From CAVSVP01 sp963731125 (GTDB lineage: Bacteria > Pseudomonadota > Gammaproteobacteria > Competibacterales > Competibacteraceae), in NCBI GenBank assembly GCA_963731125.1, contig CAVSVP010000032.1, positions 124,001 to 188,000 of the forward strand: a stretch of DNA of 64,000 nucleotides. The letters run 5' to 3'. The notes below the pieces were generated by a model. It made no database searches. It saw only the letters and a program-made list of their open reading frames with translations, and was not told where the DNA came from. Below are positions 1 through 9,400 of this stretch, piece after piece (position 1 is the first letter of the stretch; each line of letters opens with the position of its first letter). Made by a program: the position numbers and the translations under genes.

Positions 1-351
1 AAACGTCTTACTTAATGTGATTGCTTATCCAGTTTTCTCCTTCGATACCTGCCATATTCATTGAGCAGGCTTTCTCACAGGGCTTGTTTGCAGCCAAGCG
101 TGAGTGTTGCGAACCACGAAACTGCCTCGTTTTCTACCAGCGCGCCCGCTAGCCATTAAGTCCTGCTTTGGAAGCAATCAACGGATTCAGTGAATGCGTC
201 TTTGCTTAGCCCGAGTCAACCCTTCTCAAAAAGCAAGACACTACGTAAACATCAAAATTTTATCAGGCACAATTATGTGCATTGCGCTATGCTAAGCAGC
301 TAAGCTAAACAGCTAACGATAATTATCTAAAAATCCATAAGGAGTATACAC
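1..351. other. Non-coding stretch before the first gene
   Basis: I see no convincing gene here. The right end is AT-rich and leads into the methyltransferase gene, so its promoter probably lies between about 240 and 330, but no clear -35/-10 pair can be picked. A small perfect hairpin, GCACAATTATGTGC, sits at 267-280. An AAGGAG ribosome binding site at 339-344 decides the start of the next gene. Confidence 0.5.
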
Positions 352-1026
352 TTGGATACGAATGCGATCCGCAAGTCCTATCGACGTTACGCGCGGGGCT
401 ACGACTTCTATTTTGGTGCGGTATTTCAGCCAGGTCGTAAGGCGGTTATCGACAAAATGCATTGTCAAAGAGGCGAGCACATTTTAGAGGTAGGCGTCGG
501 AACGGGTTTATCTCTGCCTCTTTATCCTTCCTATGTATCGGTAACCGGTATTGATTTATCCACTGATATGCTTGAGCGAGCTTGGACTCGTAAAGAACGC
601 GACGGTCTGGATCAGGTGGAACTGTATGAAATGGATGCTGAGCAAATGACCTTTGCAGATAATAGCTTTGATAAGGTGGTGGCCATGTATGTCGCTTCCG
701 TGGTTCCCCACCCTGAACGGTTGGTAGATGAAATGCGCCGAGTCTGTAGATCCGATGGTGAAATTTTCATTGTGAACCATTTTCATCACATGAATCCCGT
801 TGTCGCTCGCTTGGAAAAACTGGTAGCACCGCTTTCCAGAATGCTTGGCTTTCGGCCAGATTTTTCCTTGGAAAGTTTTATTCAGGAGACGGGCCTGGCA
901 GTGGTGGACAGCAGCCCCGTCAATCTTCTCGGTTATTGGACTTTATTACGAGCTGCCAATAACAAACGACCCGCTACCGAGACGATAGTTGAGTTGCTAC
1001 CAATCAGTGCAGCCGCTTCTCGATAA
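352..1026 (+). CDS. Class I SAM-dependent methyltransferase, PmtA-like
   Basis: This is a 224-residue class I methyltransferase. The SAM-binding motif I is visible as LEVGVGTGLSLPLYP (about residues 45-59), followed by the acidic end of strand 2 in VTGIDLSTDML. The FDKVVAMYVASVVPHPE stretch matches motif IV of the UbiE/PmtA group. The N-terminal YRRYARGYDFYFGAVFQPGR pattern is typical of Rhodobacter-type phosphatidylethanolamine N-methyltransferases, which turn PE into phosphatidylcholine in three steps. I therefore infer a phospholipid methyltransferase, but other small-molecule substrates cannot be excluded. It starts at TTG, chosen because AAGGAG lies 7 nt upstream. The gene stands alone; its 3' neighbour runs towards it on the other strand. 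Confidence 0.75.
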   Translation: MDTNAIRKSYRRYARGYDFYFGAVFQPGRKAVIDKMHCQRGEHILEVGVGTGLSLPLYPSYVSVTGIDLSTDMLERAWTRKERDGLDQVELYEMDAEQMTFADNSFDKVVAMYVASVVPHPERLVDEMRRVCRSDGEIFIVNHFHHMNPVVARLEKLVAPLSRMLGFRPDFSLESFIQETGLAVVDSSPVNLLGYWTLLRAANNKRPATETIVELLPISAAASR

Positions 1027-1228
1027 CAGTGATGACTTTTTTTATCGTTGCCTTAGATCCTACCAGCGGCGACTCAGGTGTTACAGCACAACCTATATTT
1101 CCCAATACGGGGCTTACCATTCCCTTTGCCCAAACATAAGCTATGGCTGCAACGGCCGCCTCCAAGGCCCCCTAGCATCGCTTCCCTGCTGGGTTCTCCG
1201 CCGCTTGCAGCAGCCCATCGCAGGACAT

Positions 1229-1534
1229 TCACGGCGTGAGTTTTGCCTCCACGCTTCTTACCTTATCCGCCATACTCTGGTTACGGTCGGTACGCGTGCC
1301 TACTTTGATGGTCGATGTGATGCGGGGTGCACCCATTTCATGAACGACTTCATGGCATCGCTTCAGAGCGGCGAATACCTCGTCCCACTCGCCCTCAATA
1401 TTAGTACCATAGGCATGCAGGTGAGTCTTAAGACCCGTTTCAGTCAACACGCGCTCGCAGGCGGCCACGTACTCCGACACGGAAACCCCCACGCCCAGCG
1501 GGACTAAGCAGAAATCTACGATAACTTTCACCAC
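1229..1534 (-). CDS. MTH1187/YqgV family thiamine-binding protein
   Basis: The 101-residue protein belongs to the small MTH1187 (DUF77) family of ferredoxin-like folds. Members bind thiamine or a related pyrimidine and are thought to act as soluble vitamin carriers or sensors. Family marks are the FCLVPLGVGVSVSEYVA start, the THLHAYGTNIEGEWDEVF core and the ITSTIKVGTRTDR end. Length is normal for the family. It starts with GTG; an AGAGGATAGG stretch just upstream can serve as ribosome binding site. The gene converges with the methyltransferase on its left and is divergent from infA on its right, so it is probably a one-gene unit. No thiamine (TPP) riboswitch is visible in the 98 bp to infA. 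Confidence 0.8.
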   Translation of the reverse strand: MVKVIVDFCLVPLGVGVSVSEYVAACERVLTETGLKTHLHAYGTNIEGEWDEVFAALKRCHEVVHEMGAPRITSTIKVGTRTDRNQSMADKVRSVEAKLTP

Positions 1535-1632
1535 CCTATCCTCTTACCGAACTGCTCCACCGGCTTGCCGAAAGAGAAGTTTTTATATATGTTACGCGCT
1601 GCTTATTTATCAGCACAGGAGAAAATATTCTA

Positions 1633-1851
1633 ATGGCGAAAGAAGACCAAATCGAAATGGAAGGCACGGTAATCGATACCCTGCCTAATACCATGTTCAG
1701 AGTAGAATTAGAAAACGGCCACGTTATCACCGCCCATATCTCTGGGCGTATGCGTAAGCATTATATCCGCATTCTGACCGGAGATAAGGTCAAAGTAGAG
1801 CTTACCCCCTATGATCTCACCAAAGGACGCATCGTCTATCGCAGCCGTTAA
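1633..1851 (+). CDS. infA: Translation initiation factor IF-1
   Basis: The 72-residue product is a full-length IF-1, an S1/OB-fold protein that binds the ribosomal A site of the 30S subunit and helps IF-2 and IF-3 select the start codon. The sequence follows the bacterial consensus throughout: MAKEDQIEMEG at the start, FRVELENGHVITAHISG in the middle and KGRIVYRSR at the end. The ATG is preceded by AGGAGA. The gene lies near clpA and clpS, as in many gammaproteobacteria, but points the other way and so is transcribed on its own, towards clpA. Confidence 0.98.
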   Translation: MAKEDQIEMEGTVIDTLPNTMFRVELENGHVITAHISGRMRKHYIRILTGDKVKVELTPYDLTKGRIVYRSR

Positions 1852-1953
1852 TTTCCGGTTATTAAACAACGACGCCGACAAAATCCAGCAAATTACCACC
1901 TTGATTGAACGCTACCGGCGCATGCATGCTAAGGGACCGCTTTAAATCAGCTT

Positions 1954-4209
1954 TTAGTGAATCTCGGCTTCCTCCACAATTTCCAGCACCAATTCATCAT
2001 TCTGCTCGCTAACAATGACGTGTCCACCGTTTATGAGGCGGCCAAATAACAACTCTTCCGCCAGCTGTCTCTTGATATGTTCTTGAATGACTCTGGCCAT
2101 GGGACGTGCGCCCATTTTTGGATCATAGCCGCGTTTCGCCAGCCAATCTTTTCCAGCGGCATCCACTTCAATGGTGACGCCTTTAGGTTCTAACTGCGCC
2201 TCCAGTTCAATGACAAACTTGTCGACCACATGTCCAATCGTAACGGCATCGAGAGGTTTGAATTGAATAATGGCATCCAAGCGGTTACGAAACTCTGGCG
2301 AAAACACACGCCTAATGGCTTCCAAACCGTCGGTACTATGATCCTGCCGGGTGAAACCGATAGACGTGCGGTCCATCTGTTCCGCACCGGCATTGGTGGT
2401 CATCACGATGATTACATTGCGGAAATCCGATTTACGCCCATTGTTGTCAGTCAAAGTGCCGTGGTCCATTACCTGCAGCAGTAAATTAAAGACATCAGGA
2501 TGTGCCTTTTCAGTTTCATCCAACAATAGCACTGCATGAGGGTGTTTTAGAATGGCATCTGTCAGCAGCCCACCTTGATCAAACCCCACATAACCAGGCG
2601 GCGCACCGATAAGGCGGGACACCGTGTGGCGTTCCATGTACTCCGACATATCGAAGCGGATCAGCTCAATACCCATTACATTGGCTAGCTGGCGCGTTAC
2701 CTCAGTCTTACCCACGCCAGTAGGCCCTGCAAACAAGAAAGAACCGATAGGTTTTTGCTCATTGCCAAGACCTGCTCGTGACATTTTAATGGCGTTGGCC
2801 AAGGTAGCAATCGCTTCATCCTGACCGAAAACCACCAGCTTCAGATTTCGCTCTAAGTTACGCAGGACATCCTTGTCTGATGTGGATACGCTCTTAGGCG
2901 GAATGCGGGCCATCTTAGCAATCATGGCTTCGATGTCGGCTATGCTAATCGTTTTCTTGCGTTTGGAGGGTGGTAATAAGCGCTGACTGGCACCTGCCTC
3001 ATCGATGACATCGATCGCTTTGTCCGGTAGATGGCGATCATTAAGGTAGCGGGAAGACAGCTCTACTGCAGCGCGTAGGGCCTTGTTGGAATATTTGACA
3101 TCATGATGTTCCTCAAAACGGCTCTTGAGCCCCTTGAGAATCTGATAGGTTTCTTCCTCAGAAGGTTCAGGCACATCGATCTTCTGGAAACGCCGAGCTA
3201 ATGCTCGATCTTTTTCAAAAATTCCACGATATTCCTGATAAGTGGTGGAACCGATACATTTTAATTCTCCAGAGGCCAGCATGGGTTTGATGAGATTAGA
3301 GGCATCCATCACCCCACCCGATGCGGCGCCGGCGCCGATTAAGGTATGAATTTCGTCAATGAACAAAATCGCATTGCGCTGCTTGCGCAGTTGTGCGAGC
3401 ACCGCCTTGAGCCGCTTCTCAAAATCGCCCCGATACTTAGTCCCGGCGACCAGAGACCCTAAGTCCAGGGCATAAATCGTAGCATGCTGCAGTACCTCGG
3501 GGACTTCTCTATCAATGATCAGCTTCGCTAGACCTTCAGCAATGGCAGTTTTACCGACGCCGGCCTCACCCACAAAGAGAGGATTGTTCTTCCGCCGACG
3601 ACAGAGAATCTGTACCGTACGTTCTACCTCATTGCGTCGACCAATGAGTGGATCGATGCGCCCTTGACGTGCTAGCTCGTTGAGATTGGAAGCAAAATTA
3701 TCCAAGGGACGAGAACCCTGAGCATCACTGGCCGCCTCTTCGTCGTTCCCGGAGGGAGAGATCTCATTATCGTCCGACACTTTGGAAATACCATGAGAAA
3801 TAAAATTCACCACGTCAAGGCGGTTAATTTCTTGCTGTTTTAGAAAAAATACCGCTTGCGATTCTTGTTCACCAAAGATGGCAACTAATACGTTGGCTCC
3901 CGTCACCTCTTTATTTCCAGAAGACTGAACATGTAAAACCGCCCGTTGCAATACACGCTGGAATCCCAGCGTGGGCTGCGTTTCACGAGGATCATCTGGA
4001 GCCAAGATAGGAGTGCTCTCCTTGATAAAGGTCTGGAGGTCCCTTTTTAATTTTTCCATGTTGGCACCACAAGCCCTTAACACCTCTGCGGCCGCCGGAT
4101 TATCGAGCAAGGCCAACAATAGATGTTCCACCGTCATAAACTCGTGGCGTCGATCTCGTGCCTCTCGGAAGGCGAGGTTAATAGAAAACTCAAGTTCCTT
4201 GCTCAACAT
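1954..4209 (-). CDS. clpA: ATP-dependent Clp protease ATP-binding subunit ClpA
   Basis: ClpA is the AAA+ unfoldase that feeds substrates to the ClpP peptidase, including N-degron proteins delivered by ClpS. The 751-residue protein has the expected order: the Clp-N repeat domain (about 1-145), an acidic linker, AAA module 1 with Walker A GEAGVGKTAIAEG (about 215) and Walker B FIDEIHTL, then AAA module 2 with GPTGVGKTEVTRQ (about 495) and LLLDETEKAH. A ClpP-docking tripeptide of the IGF type appears as SIGFT near residue 620. Length is normal. The start ATG has AGAGGT 8 nt upstream. It lies 26 nt downstream of clpS, so the two form the usual clpS-clpA operon. Nothing looks damaged. Confidence 0.97.
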   Translation of the reverse strand: MLSKELEFSINLAFREARDRRHEFMTVEHLLLALLDNPAAAEVLRACGANMEKLKRDLQTFIKESTPILAPDDPRETQPTLGFQRVLQRAVLHVQSSGNKEVTGANVLVAIFGEQESQAVFFLKQQEINRLDVVNFISHGISKVSDDNEISPSGNDEEAASDAQGSRPLDNFASNLNELARQGRIDPLIGRRNEVERTVQILCRRRKNNPLFVGEAGVGKTAIAEGLAKLIIDREVPEVLQHATIYALDLGSLVAGTKYRGDFEKRLKAVLAQLRKQRNAILFIDEIHTLIGAGAASGGVMDASNLIKPMLASGELKCIGSTTYQEYRGIFEKDRALARRFQKIDVPEPSEEETYQILKGLKSRFEEHHDVKYSNKALRAAVELSSRYLNDRHLPDKAIDVIDEAGASQRLLPPSKRKKTISIADIEAMIAKMARIPPKSVSTSDKDVLRNLERNLKLVVFGQDEAIATLANAIKMSRAGLGNEQKPIGSFLFAGPTGVGKTEVTRQLANVMGIELIRFDMSEYMERHTVSRLIGAPPGYVGFDQGGLLTDAILKHPHAVLLLDETEKAHPDVFNLLLQVMDHGTLTDNNGRKSDFRNVIIVMTTNAGAEQMDRTSIGFTRQDHSTDGLEAIRRVFSPEFRNRLDAIIQFKPLDAVTIGHVVDKFVIELEAQLEPKGVTIEVDAAGKDWLAKRGYDPKMGARPMARVIQEHIKRQLAEELLFGRLINGGHVIVSEQNDELVLEIVEEAEIH

Positions 4210-4235
4210 GGCATCAAACCTCTTACGTTAGGTAG

Positions 4236-4562
4236 TCAGGCCTCTTCCATGGTGCACAGCAATGGATGTTGATGACTCCTGGAAAAGTCGTTGACCTGGG
4301 CGACCTTTGTTTCAGCAATTTCATGGGTATAAACTCCACATACACCCCTACCCCGGGTATGAACATGCAGCATCACTTGAGTGGCTTTCTCTCGGTTCAT
4401 CCCAAAGAAGTGCTCTAAAATCTCTACAACAAACTCCATGGGAGTATAGTCGTCGTTCAGCAAAATCACCTTGTACAGAGGCGGTGGTTTAACCTTAGGC
4501 TTTGCCTGTTCTACGGCAAGGCCACGCTCATTATCGGAAAAAGGTGTGTGTTTCGTTGGCAT
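4236..4562 (-). CDS. clpS: ATP-dependent Clp protease adaptor ClpS
   Basis: ClpS is the small adaptor that recognises N-end rule substrates and hands them to ClpA. The core PPPLYKVILLNDDYTPMEFV, the N-degron pocket region and the VCGVYTHEIAETKV and HPLLCTMEEA segments match the family closely. I place the start at the second in-frame ATG (4562), giving 108 residues as in most ClpS proteins. An upstream ATG at 4616 would add 18 residues of Cys-rich sequence unlike the family and has no ribosome binding site. The gene directly precedes clpA on the same strand. Confidence 0.95.
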   Translation of the reverse strand: MPTKHTPFSDNERGLAVEQAKPKVKPPPLYKVILLNDDYTPMEFVVEILEHFFGMNREKATQVMLHVHTRGRGVCGVYTHEIAETKVAQVNDFSRSHQHPLLCTMEEA

Positions 4563-4651
4563 CGATGTACACTTACAGCAATGGCCACTTTGACTATCTA
4601 ATGAGAATAACAGCATCTAACGACGATGTGCAGTCCTAATTCGTTACTATG

Positions 4652-4984
4652 CTAAACACAAAGTTCATTAACTTTGGCTGCCATAACGAAATCATTCTCG
4701 TGCAAGCCACCGATCTTATGAGTGTAGTACGTAACAGTCGCGTAACCCCAGCCCAAAGAGAGATCGGGATGATGACCTTCCCGTTCGGCAAGTTCGCCCA
4801 CCCGCTTTACAAATGCCATTGCCCCGGCGAAATTCTTAAAAGTAAAACGCCGCTCTAAGCGAGTCCCATTATGCACTAAGCTCCAGCCTGGAACCTGCGC
4901 CAACAGTTGCTCAGCTTCTTCTTGTTTCAGTGGCGGAACACCACCCTGACAGGGCACGCAGCTCTTTTCCGCTAAACTCATCAC
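4652..4984 (-). CDS. phhB: Pterin-4-alpha-carbinolamine dehydratase
   Basis: This 110-residue enzyme removes water from 4a-hydroxytetrahydropterin, recycling the pterin cofactor of phenylalanine hydroxylase. The family signature is present: the FTFKNFAGAMAFVKRVGELAE helix, then EGHHPDLSLGWGYATVTYYTHK, which carries the active-site His residues, and a closing LHENDFVMAAKVNE. No phhA (phenylalanine hydroxylase) lies in this window, so the partner must be elsewhere or the enzyme serves another pterin. The start is ATG-ATG with GAGGT upstream; either Met is possible. The gene is about 35 nt upstream of the clpS reading frame on the same strand, but no functional link with Clp is known. Confidence 0.93.
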   Translation of the reverse strand: MMSLAEKSCVPCQGGVPPLKQEEAEQLLAQVPGWSLVHNGTRLERRFTFKNFAGAMAFVKRVGELAEREGHHPDLSLGWGYATVTYYTHKIGGLHENDFVMAAKVNELCV

Positions 4985-5148
4985 TTACCTCACTGTTGTT
5001 GACAAAACATAAGCCATGTTAGGCTTTTTTTAGAACGTACCGACTGAAAAAAATTCGTTAAATTATAGGCCGAATCAACGCCGCGTGGTCGACCATGCGG
5101 CGCACTCAAAAGGCAGGTTGCGTGTTGACGTAGGTCTCGCACTCACAC

Positions 5149-5336
5149 GGCTCATAAGGTCTAGACTAGGGTGTCTAAATCGGCCAATTTGCCTTGACCA
5201 CTTTTTGGACCTCACTGATTGGTCCTAAACCCAGGGCGAATCGGTATCATGAGCGATATTCTCTGGGTCCAAAAACCGGGCAACGAATTTAGCCCAAAAA
5301 TAGCGTTTTTAGACACCCTAGGTCTAGACCATGAGC
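5149..5336. repeat. 188 bp interrupted palindrome, MITE-like
   Basis: The ends are inverted copies: 5149-5179 (GCTCAT, then GGTCTAGACTAGGGTGTCTAA) pairs with 5308-5336, with one or two single-base gaps. A second inverted pair lies inside, TTTTTGGACC at 5202-5211 against GGTCCAAAAA at 5266-5275, so the whole element could fold into one long hairpin. It carries no gene and lies between phhB and rdgC, both of which are transcribed leftward. This looks like a small non-autonomous element or a structured intergenic repeat; I see no second copy in the window. Confidence 0.6.
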
Positions 5337-5344
5337 GCTATCCC

Positions 5345-6247
5345 TTAGCGCTCCGCTTCGCCGCCAAACACGGTCAACAACCGAGGCAAAAATTCCCTTA
5401 ATACACCTGTCATAAGGACAAATTGTGCATCAAACACCTGTTCGGCAGTCTCAGTATCAGGCAACTGTTCCGCCACTAAATCAAGAAAACGCAGCCGCCG
5501 TAAACCTAACTCTTCCGTTAACAGAAAAGAGATATATCCGTTCCAAGACAACCCAAGCCGAGTGACTTGCTTACCGGCCTGAAGATGGGCATGGATTTCT
5601 TCGCCACTGAGATCTTGTCCCTTGCAGCGCACCACACCTCCTTCTTCCCCTTCATCACGCAATTCACACTCGTCTGTTAGCGCAAAATCACTCGCCAATT
5701 CATCGCTGGCAAGCCAGCTGGTCATCACCACGCTCGGTCCTTTGGCGACCCGCAGCGGAACGATAGGTAAACTTCCTAAACTGCGGCGCAGCAAGCTCGT
5801 GAGATCTTCTACCGACTTGCGACCAGCACCGTCAATGATCAACCAATGCCCGCTTACATCGATGTAGGCGTAATGGCGACGGCAATGCGTAAAGGCTCTG
5901 GGTAATAGTTCCTGGACGATATCTTCGCGAATATTTGCTTTCTCACCACGCCGCACCGTGCGAAATTCCCGAGCCTCAATCTCAGCCACGCGTTGCGCCA
6001 CAGCCTCTCTGATGACTGTGGGCGGTAGAATTTTTTCTTCTTTCTGCAGACAGAACAACCAACAACCATTAACCGCATGAACCAAATCCGTGGCGCTGGC
6101 GCCTAGAGGAGGCACCCAACCCGCGCTGCCCATCGCCAGGCTCGTGCAGGGAACGAACGCAGCTTGGCTGAGCGTTTCTGCAAACGTTTCAGCACGCCAG
6201 GTCACCGGCTCCGCAAAACGAAAGCATGTTAAATTTTTGAACCACAT
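5345..6247 (-). CDS. rdgC: Recombination-associated protein RdgC
   Basis: RdgC is a ring-shaped, sequence-independent DNA-binding protein of beta- and gammaproteobacteria that limits RecA action. The N-terminus MWFKNLTCFRF, the WVPPLGAS stretch, the KEEKILPPTVI stretch and the closing FDAQFVLMTGVL region with a GGEAER tail match the family over its full length of 300 residues. I start it at the ATG at 6247 because family members begin at this MWFKNL; an ATG three codons upstream is possible. A short AGGA lies about 9 nt before the chosen start. It is a single gene, followed by the palindrome at 5149-5336. Confidence 0.95.
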   Translation of the reverse strand: MWFKNLTCFRFAEPVTWRAETFAETLSQAAFVPCTSLAMGSAGWVPPLGASATDLVHAVNGCWLFCLQKEEKILPPTVIREAVAQRVAEIEAREFRTVRRGEKANIREDIVQELLPRAFTHCRRHYAYIDVSGHWLIIDGAGRKSVEDLTSLLRRSLGSLPIVPLRVAKGPSVVMTSWLASDELASDFALTDECELRDEGEEGGVVRCKGQDLSGEEIHAHLQAGKQVTRLGLSWNGYISFLLTEELGLRRLRFLDLVAEQLPDTETAEQVFDAQFVLMTGVLREFLPRLLTVFGGEAER

Positions 6248-6327
6248 AAAGGACATCCTATTAGCAAAAAGCGGCCATTATGCGACGAAAGCTGTTGCCT
6301 GCCAACGGGATGTGGAACACACCGCCG

Positions 6328-9315
6328 CTACCTCAGATGAGCTAAAAGAGGCTTCCCGAAAACCTCTTCAGCACTCAGCGGTTGACTGATTAAAAAACCC
6401 TGAGCGTAATCGACGTTGTAATGTCGTAACAACTCTAACGTTGCTTCCGTTTCCACAAATTCTGCAACGATTTGCTTGCCAAATCCGGCTGCTATCTGGC
6501 TGATAGCTTGCACAATTATCTGATCCTCCAAACTATCGGCTAAATGCCTTATAAAAGAACCATCGATCTTCAAATAATCCACCGGGAGATGTTTTAGGTA
6601 GTAGAAAGATGAGAAACCAATACCAAAGTCATCTAAGGCAAAGCGACAGCCTAACTCCTTAATGGCCAGCATCAGACTGTTGGCCATCGCAAAATCCGAA
6701 ACCGCTGCCGTTTCAGTGATTTCAAAAATAATCCTGGATGCTTCTATCCGGCTGCGCTCTAGTTCCAAGCGCAGATGAGAAAGCAGTTGCGGATCGGTAA
6801 ATGCATGACCGGACAAATTGATGGCGAACGAGACGGCTTGACCCCGACCTTTAAGCTCGGCCAGAAAGCGAATGGCCTTACTGATTACCATTCGATCAAT
6901 AGCACCGATTATACCGCTACGCTCAGCGGTATCGATAAAATGTGCGGGCCCCACCACGCTGCCATCCTTGTAACGCAACCGCAGCAACACCTCGTAATGC
7001 GAAATCTGCCCGTTCTTAATATCCACAATGGGCTGATAATGCAAAATAAAACGATCATCCGCTAAGGCTTGGGAAAGCTGATCATTCCAGTACATGCGTG
7101 AGCGCATACGCTCACGCGTCTCATCGCTGCGCGAAAACATATGCCAACGTCCCCGCCCTTCCTCCTTAGCCTGCAGCATAGCGAAATCAGCACTTGCCAA
7201 AAGTTCTTTCACATTATCGGCATGCCGGGGAAATAATACGATGCCGGTACTGGCGGAAGCATGGAGCATTCGCTCTCCTGCAGCAAAACGCATGTTACTG
7301 AGGGCACGCTGAATACCGTCGGCAACCTGAACCGCCTCATCAACATCGACCTCCCGCAGCAATACTGCGAATTCATCACTGCCCAGTCGCGCCACCAGGT
7401 CCGCTGACGTGGTCGTGCTGGAGAGCATTTTACTCACCCCTTTTAGCAAATTGTCACCGCTACGGTGACCATAGCTATCATTGAAGTACTTAAAGTGATC
7501 CAAATCGATAAGCAATAAGGCGCCCCCTCGCTGGCGATACTGTACCGCCGCGAGGACTCCTTCCAATTCTTCTTGAAAACGGCGGCGGTTGACTAAACCG
7601 GTCAAAGTATCATGATCGGCTAGCCAAGCCAGCCGCGACTCTGCCCCCAGCCGCTCGGTTACATCGAGACCTACTGAGAGAATCACTGGATCACCGGGAA
7701 AACGCACTGCCAAACGCGAATGGTACCAGGTAATATTGCGAATCGTCCCGTTTTTGCAGGTGACTAGCGATTCATGGTGAAAATGTTTATTTTTGCCGAC
7801 AGCCAGTTCCTCTTTTATGCGTCGTCCCAGATCAGCCATCCCTTGAGGAAACAAGGTCTTAATAAAATCATATCCGACGAGTTCTGAAGCCGGGCAGCCA
7901 ATCAGCGTCTGTGCAAAAGCATTAGCCATCACAATACGCCCCAGACGATCCTGGGTGACGATCACGACTTGTGCGATATCCAGTAAACTCGCGTTAAAGT
8001 CCCGCTCCTGGGACAATTCTTGCATGCGTCTGGACAAGGCCTGCGTATGTTCCTCGACTTGCTGCTCCAATTGCTTTAGACGATCGGCGAGGGCAAGGGT
8101 AATGGCATTTAAGATGTCGGTCTCATCGTCTAACAGATGGCGCCGGAATTGCCCCAAAATAACGTGCCGCACCTTTTCAAAGTGACGTTGCGCCAGCAGC
8201 GGCAAATTCCCAGCCGTCAACCGCAACCGCGACATGGGTGTCCAGAGCACAACCAGCAGTAATAATTCGGAAAGTAACCACCCCGCACCACCGCCGATGA
8301 TAATTTCCCGAGTAGCAACCCGGATTTCATTTAGCGTATCGGTAATCTCGGCAATGACAGCCAGGTGAGCTTTACTCCCACCCACTAGCCGCGGCAACGG
8401 CACGAGCAGAACCTCATAACTGTGTTTGCCAATCATGCTATGTACACCTATCATAGCAGCCGACGGCGGCGCCGTCGCTGCGGCATTTGTCAGTACCTGA
8501 AAATTGTGCTTCGCATTAGTAAGGGCAACAACCTGGCTATCCCATTGCGGTAACCAGCGCCCTTCATCAACCTCGATAGGTCCGTTATGCCCGCTGACCA
8601 GTAAACCAATATCCTTACCGGAAACAAGGCGATAACTGCGTATGACTTCTGCGAGCGAATTCCCCACCAGTAAAACGCCCATACTACGTCCCTGAGCCAA
8701 AATGGGAACGATGGCATATTGCACGCAGTCAGGACTGCAGCTGAGTCTGGTCAACACTTTTTCACTCCGATTGACCTGTTTTATCCAACTTAGCACCTGC
8801 GGGCTACGGCTCTCCTCCCAAGCCATCGCTACCCAGCTCGCCAGTAAGCGGCTCGCCGGATCGTAAAAAGCCACCACATCGAGACCCCAATCAAGCTGCA
8901 GTACCGGCCAGTGAGGTTCAAATGCGGCGCGAATAACGGCACCGTTGCCCTCAATTAAGCTACTTTGCATACCGGGCAATGAGGGCAGAATGCTGGCAAG
9001 CTGGCGTAACCGATTCAGAGACTGTTCAATCAGCATCTGCACATCTTTCGTGTACCGCTCATGGGCAATGTGGCGGTGACGCTCAAACTGCGCGCTCAGA
9101 TTGCCGTAGCTACGCAACGTGATGGCTACGATCACAGCCACTAACACCAAACTCGTAGATAGCAGCGCCTTCCACTTGAGACTCAAAAATAGACGCGGAC
9201 GGGAACCTGTTACAACACTGGCCCTTTTTTCATGTTTCATACTACTTAAACCTGCTCCCTCATTGTTACTTTTCTCTCCTTTTCTTACCGGCCAACTTAA
9301 CTGCTGCTTACGCAA
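6328..9315 (-). CDS. Membrane GGDEF-EAL protein with PAS domain, probable c-di-GMP phosphodiesterase
   Basis: This 995-residue protein should turn over the second messenger cyclic di-GMP. It has a first membrane segment (about 50-67), a large periplasmic sensor region (about 70-335), a second membrane segment (about 340-360), a coiled stretch, a PAS domain (about 438-555), a GGDEF domain (about 560-720) and an EAL domain (about 755-985). The GGDEF signature reads GSDEF, and the inhibitory RxxD site is changed (TSAD), so cyclase activity is doubtful. The EAL domain has EVLLRL in place of EALLR, but keeps the metal and catalytic residues in FEITET, LDDFGIGFSS and YLKIDGSF, so it is probably an active phosphodiesterase. 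The start is uncertain: TTG at 9315 or ATG at 9240. The target process cannot be read from the neighbours. Confidence 0.85.
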   Translation of the reverse strand: MRKQQLSWPVRKGEKSNNEGAGLSSMKHEKRASVVTGSRPRLFLSLKWKALLSTSLVLVAVIVAITLRSYGNLSAQFERHRHIAHERYTKDVQMLIEQSLNRLRQLASILPSLPGMQSSLIEGNGAVIRAAFEPHWPVLQLDWGLDVVAFYDPASRLLASWVAMAWEESRSPQVLSWIKQVNRSEKVLTRLSCSPDCVQYAIVPILAQGRSMGVLLVGNSLAEVIRSYRLVSGKDIGLLVSGHNGPIEVDEGRWLPQWDSQVVALTNAKHNFQVLTNAAATAPPSAAMIGVHSMIGKHSYEVLLVPLPRLVGGSKAHLAVIAEITDTLNEIRVATREIIIGGGAGWLLSELLLLVVLWTPMSRLRLTAGNLPLLAQRHFEKVRHVILGQFRRHLLDDETDILNAITLALADRLKQLEQQVEEHTQALSRRMQELSQERDFNASLLDIAQVVIVTQDRLGRIVMANAFAQTLIGCPASELVGYDFIKTLFPQGMADLGRRIKEELAVGKNKHFHHESLVTCKNGTIRNITWYHSRLAVRFPGDPVILSVGLDVTERLGAESRLAWLADHDTLTGLVNRRRFQEELEGVLAAVQYRQRGGALLLIDLDHFKYFNDSYGHRSGDNLLKGVSKMLSSTTTSADLVARLGSDEFAVLLREVDVDEAVQVADGIQRALSNMRFAAGERMLHASASTGIVLFPRHADNVKELLASADFAMLQAKEEGRGRWHMFSRSDETRERMRSRMYWNDQLSQALADDRFILHYQPIVDIKNGQISHYEVLLRLRYKDGSVVGPAHFIDTAERSGIIGAIDRMVISKAIRFLAELKGRGQAVSFAINLSGHAFTDPQLLSHLRLELERSRIEASRIIFEITETAAVSDFAMANSLMLAIKELGCRFALDDFGIGFSSFYYLKHLPVDYLKIDGSFIRHLADSLEDQIIVQAISQIAAGFGKQIVAEFVETEATLELLRHYNVDYAQGFLISQPLSAEEVFGKPLLAHLR

Positions 9316-9400
9316 AGGTTTTCAATTTTTTTAGTGTCTTCGGAATATAATCCAGAATTAGGACAGCGTTCTGATTCGCGAGTCATTGGATCTGGGAGAC

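Noticed and set aside
989..1507. Open frame of 172 codons on the plus strand
   Set aside because: It runs antisense through the thiamine-binding protein gene and has a Cys/His/Arg-rich composition typical of a shadow frame.
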